Shown: positions 1 through 14,100 of the stretch, piece by piece
How positions within the stretch are numbered: the first letter of the stretch is position 1
Layout: each line of letters begins with the position of its first letter
Assembly: GCA_963070105.1 (NCBI GenBank)
Contig: OY718807.1
Location: 9,424,483 to 9,488,482 of the forward strand
Source: Litomosoides sigmodontis
Lineage: Eukaryota > Nematoda > Chromadorea > Rhabditida > Onchocercidae
DNA length: 64,000 bases
Reading direction: 5' to 3'
Notes under the pieces: model-generated
What the model was told of the DNA's origin: nothing
What the model saw: only the letters and a program-made list of their open reading frames with translations
The model's database searches: none
Translations under genes and position numbers: made by a program

Positions 1-3000
1 AATTAGAAGTAATTTGCATCCCTCCGATGATTGTAGTAAATCTTTTGCACGAATTTTCCACTTTATATTAAATATCAAATCAGACAACTTGAAGTAAAAA
101 ATTAAATTTAATCAATTTTTAATTTCAATTATTGCAGCACTGATTTTCTTCATTGTCGTACGGATAATTCATAAATAAGTAAAGTCCAGAACCGTTAAGA
201 TGAATTGTTAGTCAGCGATAAATGCATCGACGATCACATCTTCCACATTCAAATCACCGACTGCTTTCTTTAGACTTTTATTTCCTGATAAACATGCAAC
301 AGGGAAGTAAAAGTAATTAACGATCTAAAAGTTTTAAATTTAATTTAATTTTTAAGCACCGAACAAAGCAGTAAACTTAATTGATTAAGAAAATCCCGAG
401 GATGTTGAAATAGATGAAGTGAGTGAATCACAGCATCACAACACATTCTTTTTTTATGACAAAATGTTCGAAACAAAACCTTAAGAATTTTCGAATGTGC
501 TCCTACTAGAAATACACTTGCCATAAATTCGGAGTAAAAAAAATGAAACAAATTAAAAGTGTGTTTTGTGTTGTGTTATATATTATTAATTAAGAGAGAA
601 GTTAATTGAATGTGAAGAGCAAGAGAAACAAATTGATGAATGGTTTTTCAGAGATTTTTCATTCTAACTAACACTTTATATATGTATTTTTTTGACTGCG
701 AAAAGAAAAATTATTCATCGAAGGAAAAGTGTCCGAAACACTGTTTAATAATGAGGTTGGACTTGTTTCCATACGATTCACTACTCCAATCAAATTAATT
801 TTAAATCTAACGAATAGAAATTGCCTAAAGGCAAAATGACATGCAAATTGCTCACCTCATCTCTCATCCTTAATTCATATCACTATTTCATACTCATTCC
901 ATACAGGTCACCTCCGAGGAGAAAAACAAAATTTCAGATGAGAGAACAAATGGAAATTGAAAAAAAAGAATAAATTAAAAAAGAACGCTTGACTTTTTGT
1001 ATTAAATAAAGTTTCTTTTTTCACTGAATATTATTCTTATCATATCTAACATTATTTAAAGTCATTTTCCTCTCTCTATGTTTAAAAGTATTTTTGAAGA
1101 AAAAAATGGAACGAAAAGTTCCGCAGTAAAATTTTCGATGGCGTCGTACGAGTGAATTGCTTAAGGTATAATGCAATTATTTGTAATTAAAAAAACAACG
1201 ATATTGTCCATCTCTTTGTAACTAATGAAATTTCATTACTACAATTAATAACTTTGTTGTTATAAATTGATTGGATGAGCTGTGATTAAAATATAAGGTG
1301 GACATATTTTGTTGCAAATACAAAAGTTTTATGCCGACTGATAAGTTCAGCTGATTTTGTGAACAAAGATATTTATTGCTTATTTGTTTGGAGTACGTTA
1401 GAGGGATTTTAATGAAATTAGTAATTATTATCCGTTGACTGGCACTAAAGAACTATCAGTGAATCCGAAATTGAAGAGATAATTCCTCAATTTCTGTCGG
1501 ATTTTTTTTTTAAAGCATTGCTCACAATTTTGTTGAACTATGAATTAAAAATTGAAATCTTATATTATTTTACACTTCAGATAGTCTAAAACATATTTGC
1601 TTAATTAAAATAAAAAGAAATGAAATAAAGGTTAGGGAATTATGAAGTATGAAAGTTTATATTGATTTGTCGTCGAAGTAATCATTTTTAAAAAAGAAGC
1701 AAAAAAGTAAAATTAGAAAAAATTATTAAATAAGAAAAAATAACAAAGAAGAGTAAGATGAATGGATACGACGAAATCTATGCATTAAAATTATTGATGT
1801 CTCCAAAATGACAAGGTTTCTACAGTTGCGCTTTCCTTCCAATGTATCGTAGCTTAACAGAAAGCTGAAAGCACTATCAGTAATGAGTAATGACAAAAGC
1901 AGTAATGATGAACGACAGTCTATCACCAGTGATAAAGGGCAGTGATAACAGCGCCAATATCAGTAAGCAGTACCAATTGATGGGAAATTTCAGGAGATAG
2001 CACAAAAACATCGTGCATTTGCGAGGAATGACATCACTGACACTAAATAACAACAACAACAACGACTGAAAAAATGCAGCAAATGACTCTCGTCCACTTT
2101 CTTCTACACAATAAATTTGTGTATGAAATTTGAAAATTTTTAAATCGTAAGGAGTAGAAGAAGATGAGTTCCAGTTGAAATGAGTTTCCACTGCAAATGA
2201 GGCATTTTATACGGTGGTGGTTGCTGATCCGATTCTCTCCCTCTACGGACATTAACAACATCAACCCTTCCAGACAGCACTCCCTCACACGCACGCATAT
2301 GACAGACAGCATTCCCTCACACGTAATGTGTTCGGTAGCAAAAAAGCAAACATGAAAAATGAGATAAAAATATGGGTAGCATTTTCAACGTTTACTTACT
2401 ATCACCACCGGCCTTATCACTACTGCACTTTCTTATCGGTTTATCAGTGCCGTGCTGTTGCTCTTCCGGAATTGTCTCGAAATTCCGAGAATTCTCTCTC
2501 ATCGCTCTTGCAGATCACATCAATTGTATCTTCGGAAACAAATCCTTCTTCACTTCATATTTTCTTCCTTTTTAATTGGTGCATTGATAACAACAACAAC
2601 AACAATTATAAAATGGCGCAAAATTGCGTGATATATCATATAATTTGTTGTAATTTTATAACTCATCTATTTCCGGTAATATTCTTGGTTTGAATTTAAG
2701 TTAGGTATTGCAGCAATGACAGATTATTGGTATGAACCAAATAAAAAAAGTCAAATGAATTACGAATTTCACGAGTAATACAGTCTATGATTGTTTTTTA
2801 TTTCATTTTGCTGCAAAAATCCGGTTTTTCGATCTTTCTATCGAAGTGAGTTTGGAATAAAGGCACTTGTAAAACATCAACTTCTTTTTTTTGTCATCTA
2901 AATGTGCTTCAAGGGCAGTAATGATAATAATAATAATAATGAAAAATCCAGTTTCTTATTCCGTTACATGAATGAGGTTTAGGCTAATAATATCTCAAAG

Positions 3001-3653
3001 AGTGACAATTAATTTATGGCTTATTCAATCATTCATTTTAAGAGCTTCACAAAAGTTCCAACCATTTGAACGAAATGAAAGTTTTCATCGTATTTCACCA
3101 TTAATCTATCCAGTATATTACCATTTAAATCATCACTCCTCTGTGAGGTACACGTCATGCAAAGCTCATTTAACACATCCTTTTCTAAGTGTATGGCAGT
3201 TTAATGTAGTGTAGAATACGTTACGTTGCAATCAAGCCAAACTCCTGGGTACCAGGATAAATAGGCAAGCCAGTATAACACTGTATCCCGTTCGACAGAT
3301 TCATCTTCTTGCCTTGTTTTCGATTTAGTTTGTCTTGAAGAGTCGTTGATGTAAACATTGAAATGTTATGCGATCGCTCGAACCAGTCCATTTAATTTAA
3401 TGAAATTTTTGTAAAAATGCATGGAATCCATCAATCCTTTGAACTATATTGAAAAATAACAATATCTTCGACAACTAATAGAAAAAAACGGTTAGACAAC
3501 ATGTACGGTGGACTTTTTCTGAGTACGAAGTATACGTCATATCCGATGTGCATTACGCTATTTCACAATAATTCCTAATCCCTTTCCAATATTCTGTCAA
3601 ATAAGTATTCATATTCAATTATTATGGTGTGACAAAAGCAAACCTGATTTTTT
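1..3653. other. No supported gene; AT-rich sequence
   Basis: I find no convincing exon chain on either strand. The longest open stretches (about 120 codons at 2328-2693 on + and about 100 codons at 1877-2191 on -) are low-complexity, lack a recognisable domain and overlap other open frames. Short simple repeats occur: (AAC)n near 2047 and near 2589, and (TAA)n near 2925. This may be the 3' flank of NDUFV2 plus intergenic DNA. Confidence 0.5.
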
Positions 3654-3659
3654 TTTATT
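3654..3659 (-). promoter_or_regulatory. Likely poly(A) signal of the NDUFV2 gene
   Basis: Read on the minus strand this is AATAAA, about 130 bp after the NDUFV2 stop codon and inside a T-rich (plus-strand) stretch. Position and sequence fit a canonical cleavage and polyadenylation signal. The assignment is inference. Confidence 0.5.
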
Positions 3660-3785
3660 TATGAAAAATGTTTGCTGCAATAAGACATTTACATCTGTAT
3701 GATGACATGCTGGAAGTCTAATTTTAATATCCACACATTATGAAACATCACATATACATTAAGCAACAAAACTACTTGCAAATTT

Positions 3786-5710
<1,925 letters not shown>

Positions 5711-5985
5711 GACTTCACCTGATGCGATTGAAATGACTAAAATCTATTCATTTTAGAGTTAGAGAAAAGAACGATGCAACACTAAGTCAATTAATAGTAA
5801 TTACTGGGCGTAATAAGGCAAACTTTACATAATGCAATACCAAACATTTAACAACACGCACCACCATGCTAAAACCCAGCTTGTATTTGCATCGCCACTG
5901 AGAGATTGAAAAATATACTAAACTAAATGACTAAAAGAAATTTTTAGTTTTAATTTTTTATTACTTAATGGTTCAAAACACAGTT

Positions 5986-6036
5986 AACAGTCAGAACTCA
6001 CTGAATCAAGTAATTTCAAAGATATTTTTTAAAAAA
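5986..6036 (+). repeat. Dispersed repeat, copy 1 (51 bp)
   Basis: Begins AACAGTCAGAACTCACTGAA and ends in an A-run. It matches 6787-6837 with a single C/T difference, in the same orientation. The AT-rich end could be a processed or element terminus, but no larger element can be outlined. Confidence 0.8.
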
Positions 6037-6225
6037 TATATAGATTTTGTTCTGCAGACGTAATTCATCAAGAAAAAATTTTAATCATAACCATAAAATA
6101 CATGGCAAACAAATAAACTAAACACAAAGCAAAGGTAAAATGAATTTTCTTACAGTATTAACATGAATATCAATTACAGTAACTATATTAATGCAACAGA
6201 GTTATTGATTCAGCAGTAACACAAG

Positions 6226-6250
6226 CACACACACACACACACACACACAC
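6226..6250. repeat. (CA)n microsatellite
   Basis: About 12 uninterrupted CA dinucleotides in an intergenic context. Confidence 0.95.
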
Positions 6251-6786
6251 TTTCTTGCATCTTCATTGTATGCTCACTTTGTATGGCTTATTTTTTTGAG
6301 GACCTTTTTCTCCACATAACAAGTAAATGTTGGTGAAAGTAGCAGTGAACTTATAAAGAACGAAAAAAAGTAAGTTAAAGAACAGGATTAAACTTTCAGA
6401 TCCTATATTCATAGCAGATCAACTATTCAAGCAATTTACTAGTTTTCAAACGGAAGTGATAAAGAAAGGTCAAAGGAAAATGACACCAATTATCAAGTAC
6501 GCCATATTTGGAACGGAGAAGATGACAATGAGAGTACAAAAATTCATGAATGAAATGTTCCTGATAAGAGCAAAAATTTGATTCCACACGCATTTGTAGT
6601 AAAAATACTTCATAAGCGCAAAAAAAGGCGCAAAAAAAACGGAACTGAAAACTATCAGTCGAATGGATAAAATAATAACACATCAATTGAAATATGACTC
6701 AATAAACCACCAAACCATCCAAATTTACGCATGAAAACAATTGAAACTGAGATATGTTATTATTTTATCATCTGATATTTTGGAAT

Positions 6787-6837
6787 AACAGTCAGAACTC
6801 ACTGAATCAAGTAATTTTAAAGATATTTTTTAAAAAA
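6787..6837 (+). repeat. Dispersed repeat, copy 2 (51 bp)
   Basis: Second copy of the 51-bp sequence at 5986-6036, about 800 bp away in direct orientation, with one substitution. Confidence 0.8.
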
Positions 6838-8184
6838 CATAAAATTTCACACTAGCCCACAAACTCAGCAAATTTTAAATGCATATTTCTCTTAAAAAAG
6901 AGAAAATTAGATTAAGAATAGAAACATAACCACGAAACTTAGATTTGGAAAAGAAACCGTAACCACAGGAAAACTGACAATCAAAATTTGGTTTTTCAGA
7001 AAGTGGACTAAAACTTCAGAAAAAAATGAAACGATTTAAGCAAAATAATAGTTGTCGAGAAGAAAAAGAAAACCATCAACAGACAGAATATGTGCAGGTG
7101 AACCCGCGATATCTAATCTCATCGATACAGTCCCTGAATTGAAGCATCAAATATCACGGGGTAACCTGCTTTCTCGCTTTTTCTTCTTCCGGGTTCCCAG
7201 ACATCCTTCGTGCCTTTGTAAATGCATTTACCAATTTTTGAAAGTTGCCCCAATATTAGAGGACTTTCAGTTACAATAAACTTTACCAAAAGCCTAAATT
7301 CATATGAGTGAACAAATTTATCTATACAGACTGAAAGAATAGAGAACCTCACCTAAAAACAAGCACCACATTGATAAATCAAAAATGTAAGCAAGAAACA
7401 AAATAATCCCTTCAGCTCATAATCAACTAGGAAGAAAACAACAAATATTTCAAAACAATAACAAAACACTTCGAAACAATGGAATTTTAAAGCAAACGAA
7501 TTGTCAACCTAAATCTAAAACAGACTCATTCAAGGACAAACTGACAAGAGTGATCATATCGACAACTCTCTCCAAACTTCATTTTGAACACACTCTTCGC
7601 CAAGTAAACCTACATCAAATCAGAACTGATTCCTTGAAAGTAAACTCAAACCAATGATGTACCTTTATGCGAAAAAACCAAAATGGATTTCAGCTCAACA
7701 ATTCGTCATGTTGATTCCAGCAGTTTGTCAAGCATTAAATTTTGTTCCGTTCGTTTGCACGACTAAAATAGTCAGTGCAGTCAAAAAGAAAAACAGAAAC
7801 ACGCCTCAGAAATGATTAGAGAGTGATACGAATAGAGAATTCATGTACAGCCGATATTTAAAGAAAATCCGAGAAATTACCGCGAATATTACCAAATTAT
7901 TCTATTAAGATGTAAAAAAGTTCAACATTATAACAAGAAAAATGTAATGAAGTATTAAAAAAACAACCAGCAAAAAATGAATTCAACGATCCGGATTACT
8001 GTAACGAAAGACATTAGAACAGACGATAATGAAATATTTTTCAAGAACAAAAACCATTTAGTAATTAATTAAGTGCGACAAGAAGGGAGAAATTAAAACG
8101 TAACAAAATTATAATTTTCCTCAAAAATTTTTGAAACATGAACTGTAATGACAGATATGTTAACTACCACTACACCCCTTTTGT

Positions 8185-11100
8185 TACTGTTGCCTTTGCT
8201 GCACTTCTGCTATCTGAAAAATGAGTAAAGTAGGAGATAGTGTATACCAAACTATACAGGACCTCGCCCATATACAATAGAAAATTATACTGTACCTTGG
8301 GGTACATTTTTTTATCATTGTCCCTTTTGGCCATATTCCAAAAAATGAACTTCAAAAAATAGTAACTAGGTCTATTTCGACTAATAGTGAGATGGATGAT
8401 TTATAGAAACTTTCATCCTTTTTATTCAACAAATAAACCCAAAAATTTACTCCTACTTTTTTTTTGTACAATCTCTCTTCTTCAGAATCTTCTTCATCGG
8501 AATTGAAACTGTCGCTATCGTGATAACTTTCCGAAAGATGATTATCATCTGCAGCCTCATCTGATGGACTCTTTGTAACTGATCCACCGAAAGAAGTCAA
8601 AGGTTTTAATGACGACAGTCGACACATCCTAGTTTCACTTTCTTCGTCGATATGAGGTTTGCTTTCCACGTGAATACCATATTGCAAACTAGCGAATTTT
8701 TCTGAAAAACGCGCATTTCCGATCCATTTTCTTAAATAATTCGCTGAAATAAGCTCTAAAAGAAACAATCCCATTTATAGTCATACTCATACGCAACTTC
8801 ATAAAGGATGTGCCACGGAATAATGACCTTTGCCAACAAGTAACATACCATTTTCGGCCACCAAACTTTGCACACTTTCTGGATTTTGGTGTAACTTAGA
8901 CTTAGTTGATATCAATGGACTTTGGTCAAATGAGCAATTCATATCAATCGAATTAGCTGCATATGGAAACTTTCGCTTTCCTAAATAAACTATCTGGTAA
9001 CCATCCACTGACTAGTAAGGTATCAATAAAATAAAACCTTAAAAAAAAGAGATACCCAAAATTCTTAAAAGCTATATGACTGGCCTTACGATGTGAAAAA
9101 AAAAAACACTCTCCTATCAGATAAATCATTTAAAATAAATTCAGAAACCAACTACAGAAACGAATAGGTTATTCGTATATTCCTCAAAATTGGAATTTGT
9201 AAATTACAAAAAACACAAAGTGATGCTTCTAATTTAGAGAAGCAAGAAACAAAGTAAAGTTAGGACATATAGTGATATTTAACTTGTATGCTTTATTAAT
9301 CCATATTTGTAAACTCAAGATACGTTTACGAAGATAAAATGCATGAAATTATTATTTTTACTTGATGTAATCATAGATTCCGGCATTTCCAAACCAGCTA
9401 ATCGTCGTATTTCATAATCTGCAATGCGTAAATTAGCCGAAAGCACCTTGATTTGTTTCTCGTAATTCACGCACCGTTCACGCCAGTGACCTTCGATAAG
9501 TCCATTTTGATAAGCAGAAAGAACCGACGTTGTCTGTAATGAGCAAAAAAGTGTTGCATAGGCAGAAAAGGCTAAAACAATAGAATTAATCGTGAAGTAA
9601 ACTGCCTTATCGGGTCTTTTTCAAGAATTATTAGAAAGTGACGAACAGCAAGCGCTTCATCTGCCTAGCTATGAGAATGCCGAACCAGGTTGTACAGCTA
9701 TCTAGAAGCCTATCTCAAATTTTCAGAATTTTCAGAACAGATTTGACGTTCACAATTGGTTAAGAGATGATGACGAGAAATTGGAAATACTTCCAACAGA
9801 AGCAAACTTTAAGTAAATAACAATTTAATATCTTTTCTTGAAAGCAAGCAAAAAAATAAGCAGCTCCAGCTCGTATACTTTGATCTCTTACCATTTGGAC
9901 TGAATCTGCTGGTTTCAAAAACAAATATCCATTTTCCATTTGACGCCTTCTCCTTTCTCTACTCCTTTGTAAAACATCCAATCTGAAAATGATAGGACGA
10001 TCTAAAAATAATCAAGCAAATCCCAATACATATTAACAATTCAAAAGACCGCCACCACCAAAGACTGCAAAAATCAGAAAAAAATTAATGTGTGCAAACA
10101 GTATGGGAATATGTCATCCCACACGTACAACATTAAGATTAAATCAATACATTTAACACTGACCTCCTAATTTTCAAATCCGAAGGAAATACATCGCGAG
10201 ATTCCTCTTCGTTATTTTCCGATTGTGCAATATTTTCACATTTTTTGAAAGAAACTTCTTGCGTTAGATTTACTCTACTACAGGAATTAGATGCATCAGT
10301 GGCCATTTCATCATTTGGTCTAAATTAAAAATTTTATAATAATCACACCCTAATTAATCATTTCGATCTCATAAAAAAGCTGCACTGAAATATGAAGCAT
10401 ATCTAAATCAACCTCGCATACATGCGTTACGAAAAACATTTATGAATTATTGCTGAAAAGCTGCTAATAAGGTGCACTAAATTTACTTCTTTCACACTTC
10501 AACATGTAAGTCTACTTCGATACAAAACAAAAACTGTTTAGTTTTTCTTATGTGACCAAACAAAATACTTATCAAACCACTAATTCATGTCTTAATGACA
10601 GATAGTTAACAAGACACAACAAACGCATTTCACCTATGTCAGAAATGAAATGTGACATGGAGTTTCTGACACAGGAGTTGTCTCGACTAAAAAATCAAAA
10701 TCAAAAAAAAATCTTACTCTTGCTTTTCCGTTATTGGCCCAAATTCTGAGTATTTCACCAAAACAAATGGATTCAATTTTTCCCGTACTTTCTCAATACC
10801 AATCATCCCATAGCCACAAAAGCCAGTCAACACGTAGACGATAACAGTGGCAAATGGAAGTGACGGGAAAAAAAGATAAACCAAAAATATAGACAATAAC
10901 TGATCATCCGCACTTGATGGCAATTCGCAACCAGGAGCGCTTAGAAAACTACAACAATTCAGATTCATAAGTATTGTGTATTGGGATATAAACACTCATG
11001 AAACGAAAATATTTGTAGCTTTTCACGTTCACAAACAACCTTACAATAAGAAGTCCCCAAACAGGCGCACCAATGGATTTGAATCAGAAATAAAGTTGTC

Positions 11101-14100
11101 GAGTTATCGAAATTGAATTTCTTCATTTTTTTTCAAATCAAAAAAAATTTTCCCAACGGAAAAATCAACTGCCAAAGATTCTCTACAGATATAAACTTGT
11201 TCGGAACATAATAACTGTGTACCTATTCCCGATTGATGCTCGCCTCGAAAAGGCATCCGTTTTTAGATCACGCGTTATTCCATGTAACCAGTCTGTCCGT
11301 CCTTCCATAATTGTTGTGTTCAGAGAACATCTGCATGCAAAAATAAAAAATATTTGTGGTAAAAATTAAGGGACTGAAACTGCGTGTCAATGAAGCATAT
11401 TTATGATAAATTGTAGCTACATATGCCCGGATGTTTAGCAACTTAAGAAATAAATTTAAATGCAAACAAAAATTTAAACCTATAAAAATGTAATCAGCAA
11501 TAGGAATAATAAATATTGAGGAGAGTTCACATCAAAAATTAAAAAAGGACTTAGTTGCACTAAATAGTCAGATGTTTCTGCTATATGCAGAACCTCTATT
11601 TTTAGACTATTAGCTTCATCGTTGCAAAAGATCTATGCTGCAAATTTATCAAATAAATAATAAAATAAGAAGGGCAGAAGCAACCTTATGGATTCCAGAA
11701 TAACTTCTTCTTCCAAAACAGCGTCATTAAAAAAGCTGTAGTGAAGCAGTATGATAAATGCGATAAACGATACACTGGTTGTAACGCAGAGCAAATCTGA
11801 AGGTAACACAACCAGTAGTTGAAGAGTTTTAAGTTCATACTTATGCTATTCAAAATTTCACGTACACAAAGAAAACATTTCCATTTCAATACATATTGTA
11901 AATATTAAGCACTAATTTTTGTGAATTTGACTAAGTAGCTAAAAACATAAACACAAACAAATAAAGAATAAAGATGAGTATAGAATACTTCGCCAAAAGA
12001 AAGTCATTTGTAGGTAGCCTTTTCTGTCATCGTCACAATCAAATAACCCTTTGTCATCACCAACACGATCTACCATAAGTGCTACTTGGCAGTGTTTCTC
12101 CGAATCATTTAAAGTTTCGACCTTTGTCCCGTCTGAAAATTATTTTAGACATAGTGCGCAGAGTAAACAGTTTTTCGTCCATATCGTTCTAAAGTTGTAT
12201 TGGTAAAAAAACACCATTCGTAAAAATATGTGGTACCTTGACTACATTTGCGAAAACAAACGATCGCAAGTAAGAACAGCATAAAAGTGACTAGGACAGG
12301 ACCGCAGAAGTTCACTGCACTTCTTGCCGTATGGAATGCGAAATAACAAACACCAGTAATGCCATTTGTTTCAACCTAAATCTTTGATTATCGCGAATGA
12401 ACAGACTGCTTCCACAACGATTAGCAGTGGACACTGCAAAGTAACAGTAACAAATTTCATGACAATCAAGTGGATATTAATCCACAGAGCGATTGTGGAG
12501 GGGAATTAGCTTACTATTTGCTAACGGATAAAGGAATCTTTTGTAGACATGTTTATTTAAATAACTTTAATCGCAATTTATATCATCACTCACTGAATGT
12601 TGGATTAATAAACTGCAAAAGAATACTTACAGGACCTGCCCACAATGCAATCGTAGCCAATAAACCAGCGAGCAAATAACAAGTAAGGAAAAAGCAACGC
12701 AAATTAAGGTTGTGATGCTTATTCCATTTAAGCGTTTGATCAGATCTGAGTTTTGGTCGGCCGATTTGAATTGCTAATGCAATCAATAACCAAAAAAAAC
12801 CAGATAATATTGTAGTATGTAAAAGCCAAAACTGAGCGCTGCACCAATCTAATAAACCCCTGAAGTTTTCCAGTGCATTATTTGCTAAATTTTTAAATTT
12901 AATTGATTTTTAATTGATTTAATTGATTAATTGATAAAGAACTAGCACTGAGAACTCTCCAAAGAATTATGAACAACTATCGTTTAAAAAAATAATATTT
13001 TATCAAGCAAAAATTTTTTTAAAACGGATTTTTTCGTTGTTCGTCTCATCAGTAGAACCTAACGACGTCTCAGAGGCCAAAGCTGTTCACTGCTCAATTC
13101 CGAAATCTTAAATTTCGCAAATGAGCTCGCAGAGCAAGGATGATTTTCTCATCACTGACGTTCATATCATCTTCATATATATAATTTAAACAATAATCAC
13201 AAACAGGAAAAAGACGAAGTTATTGAATAAAGATGCCTTGAAGAGTGCTAAAGTGTTTTTTACAAATATTGGACAAAACTGTTAAATACCTCAAAACCTT
13301 TGCATCACGTCTTAACATATCAAAACACATTGCACGTTCTGCGATCCGATCAGCATAACTTAGTAACCATATAAACCAATGGATAGATGCACATAACAGT
13401 GCATGAGTTAACGAGTAAACGCAAAGATCACTCGTAAATAGAAGTGAGAAAATGAACAAATAAAGCTGAAAACGACGTATTTTTGGCATAGGAGTAATTT
13501 CCTTCCAAATTAAATAACTCGAAATCAGAGATGCTACATTGTTAAAACCAGTCGAAAATAAAACATAAGTGATTGTCCTTACTAATAACTAACGCCTTTA
13601 ACACATGTAGTTACCAATATAGAATCCAAATTAACTCGAAATCAGAGAATTATTCGATTGAATAATTCACTAACTACAGCTACATCTAGAAAAAAATACA
13701 GCTAGGAATAATGAATGTAATGTTATACTAATTTAATTTCATTATAGAATTTCGTTATTAGCTATTGTTAAATAAACATTAGCTATTAAATATTAGCATT
13801 TAGTTTGTGAAATATAGCATATTAAGCATGATTTGATCATCTAAAATTCTCTGGTAAAGAAACGCTTTCCAAGCAAATTCAATCCTTACCGAACAAACTA
13901 GACCGCCAACAACAACAAGTAAAGAGAAGGAGAAAATCAAAGTCCTGAAACCATCGTATATCCATTGCGAACTGATTAAGGGTGACCTGTAAAAGATCAT
14001 CACATATTATTAGGTACACGGACTGAATTTGGAGAAAACATATTTTCAAGAAAAAATACTCACCTGCATGGAAGATAACAATCATCGACAACTGGTAGAG

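Larger units (their letters stand above)
5711..8184. other. Intergenic region between Smoothened and NDUFV2
   Basis: No exon with a recognisable domain was found. The region contains a (CA)n tract at 6226-6250 and two near-identical 51-bp copies of a dispersed repeat (5986-6036 and 6787-6837). It should hold the 3' untranslated region of Smoothened and the promoter or trans-splice site of NDUFV2; I could not place either precisely. Confidence 0.5.

Noticed and set aside
2328..2693. 121-codon open frame on + strand
   Set aside because: Low-complexity composition, Asn run from (AAC)n, no recognised domain and no splice partners.
6423..6686. 87-codon minus-strand frame between NDUFV2 and Smoothened
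   Set aside because: Phe/Cys/His-rich translation of AT-rich DNA with no family resemblance.
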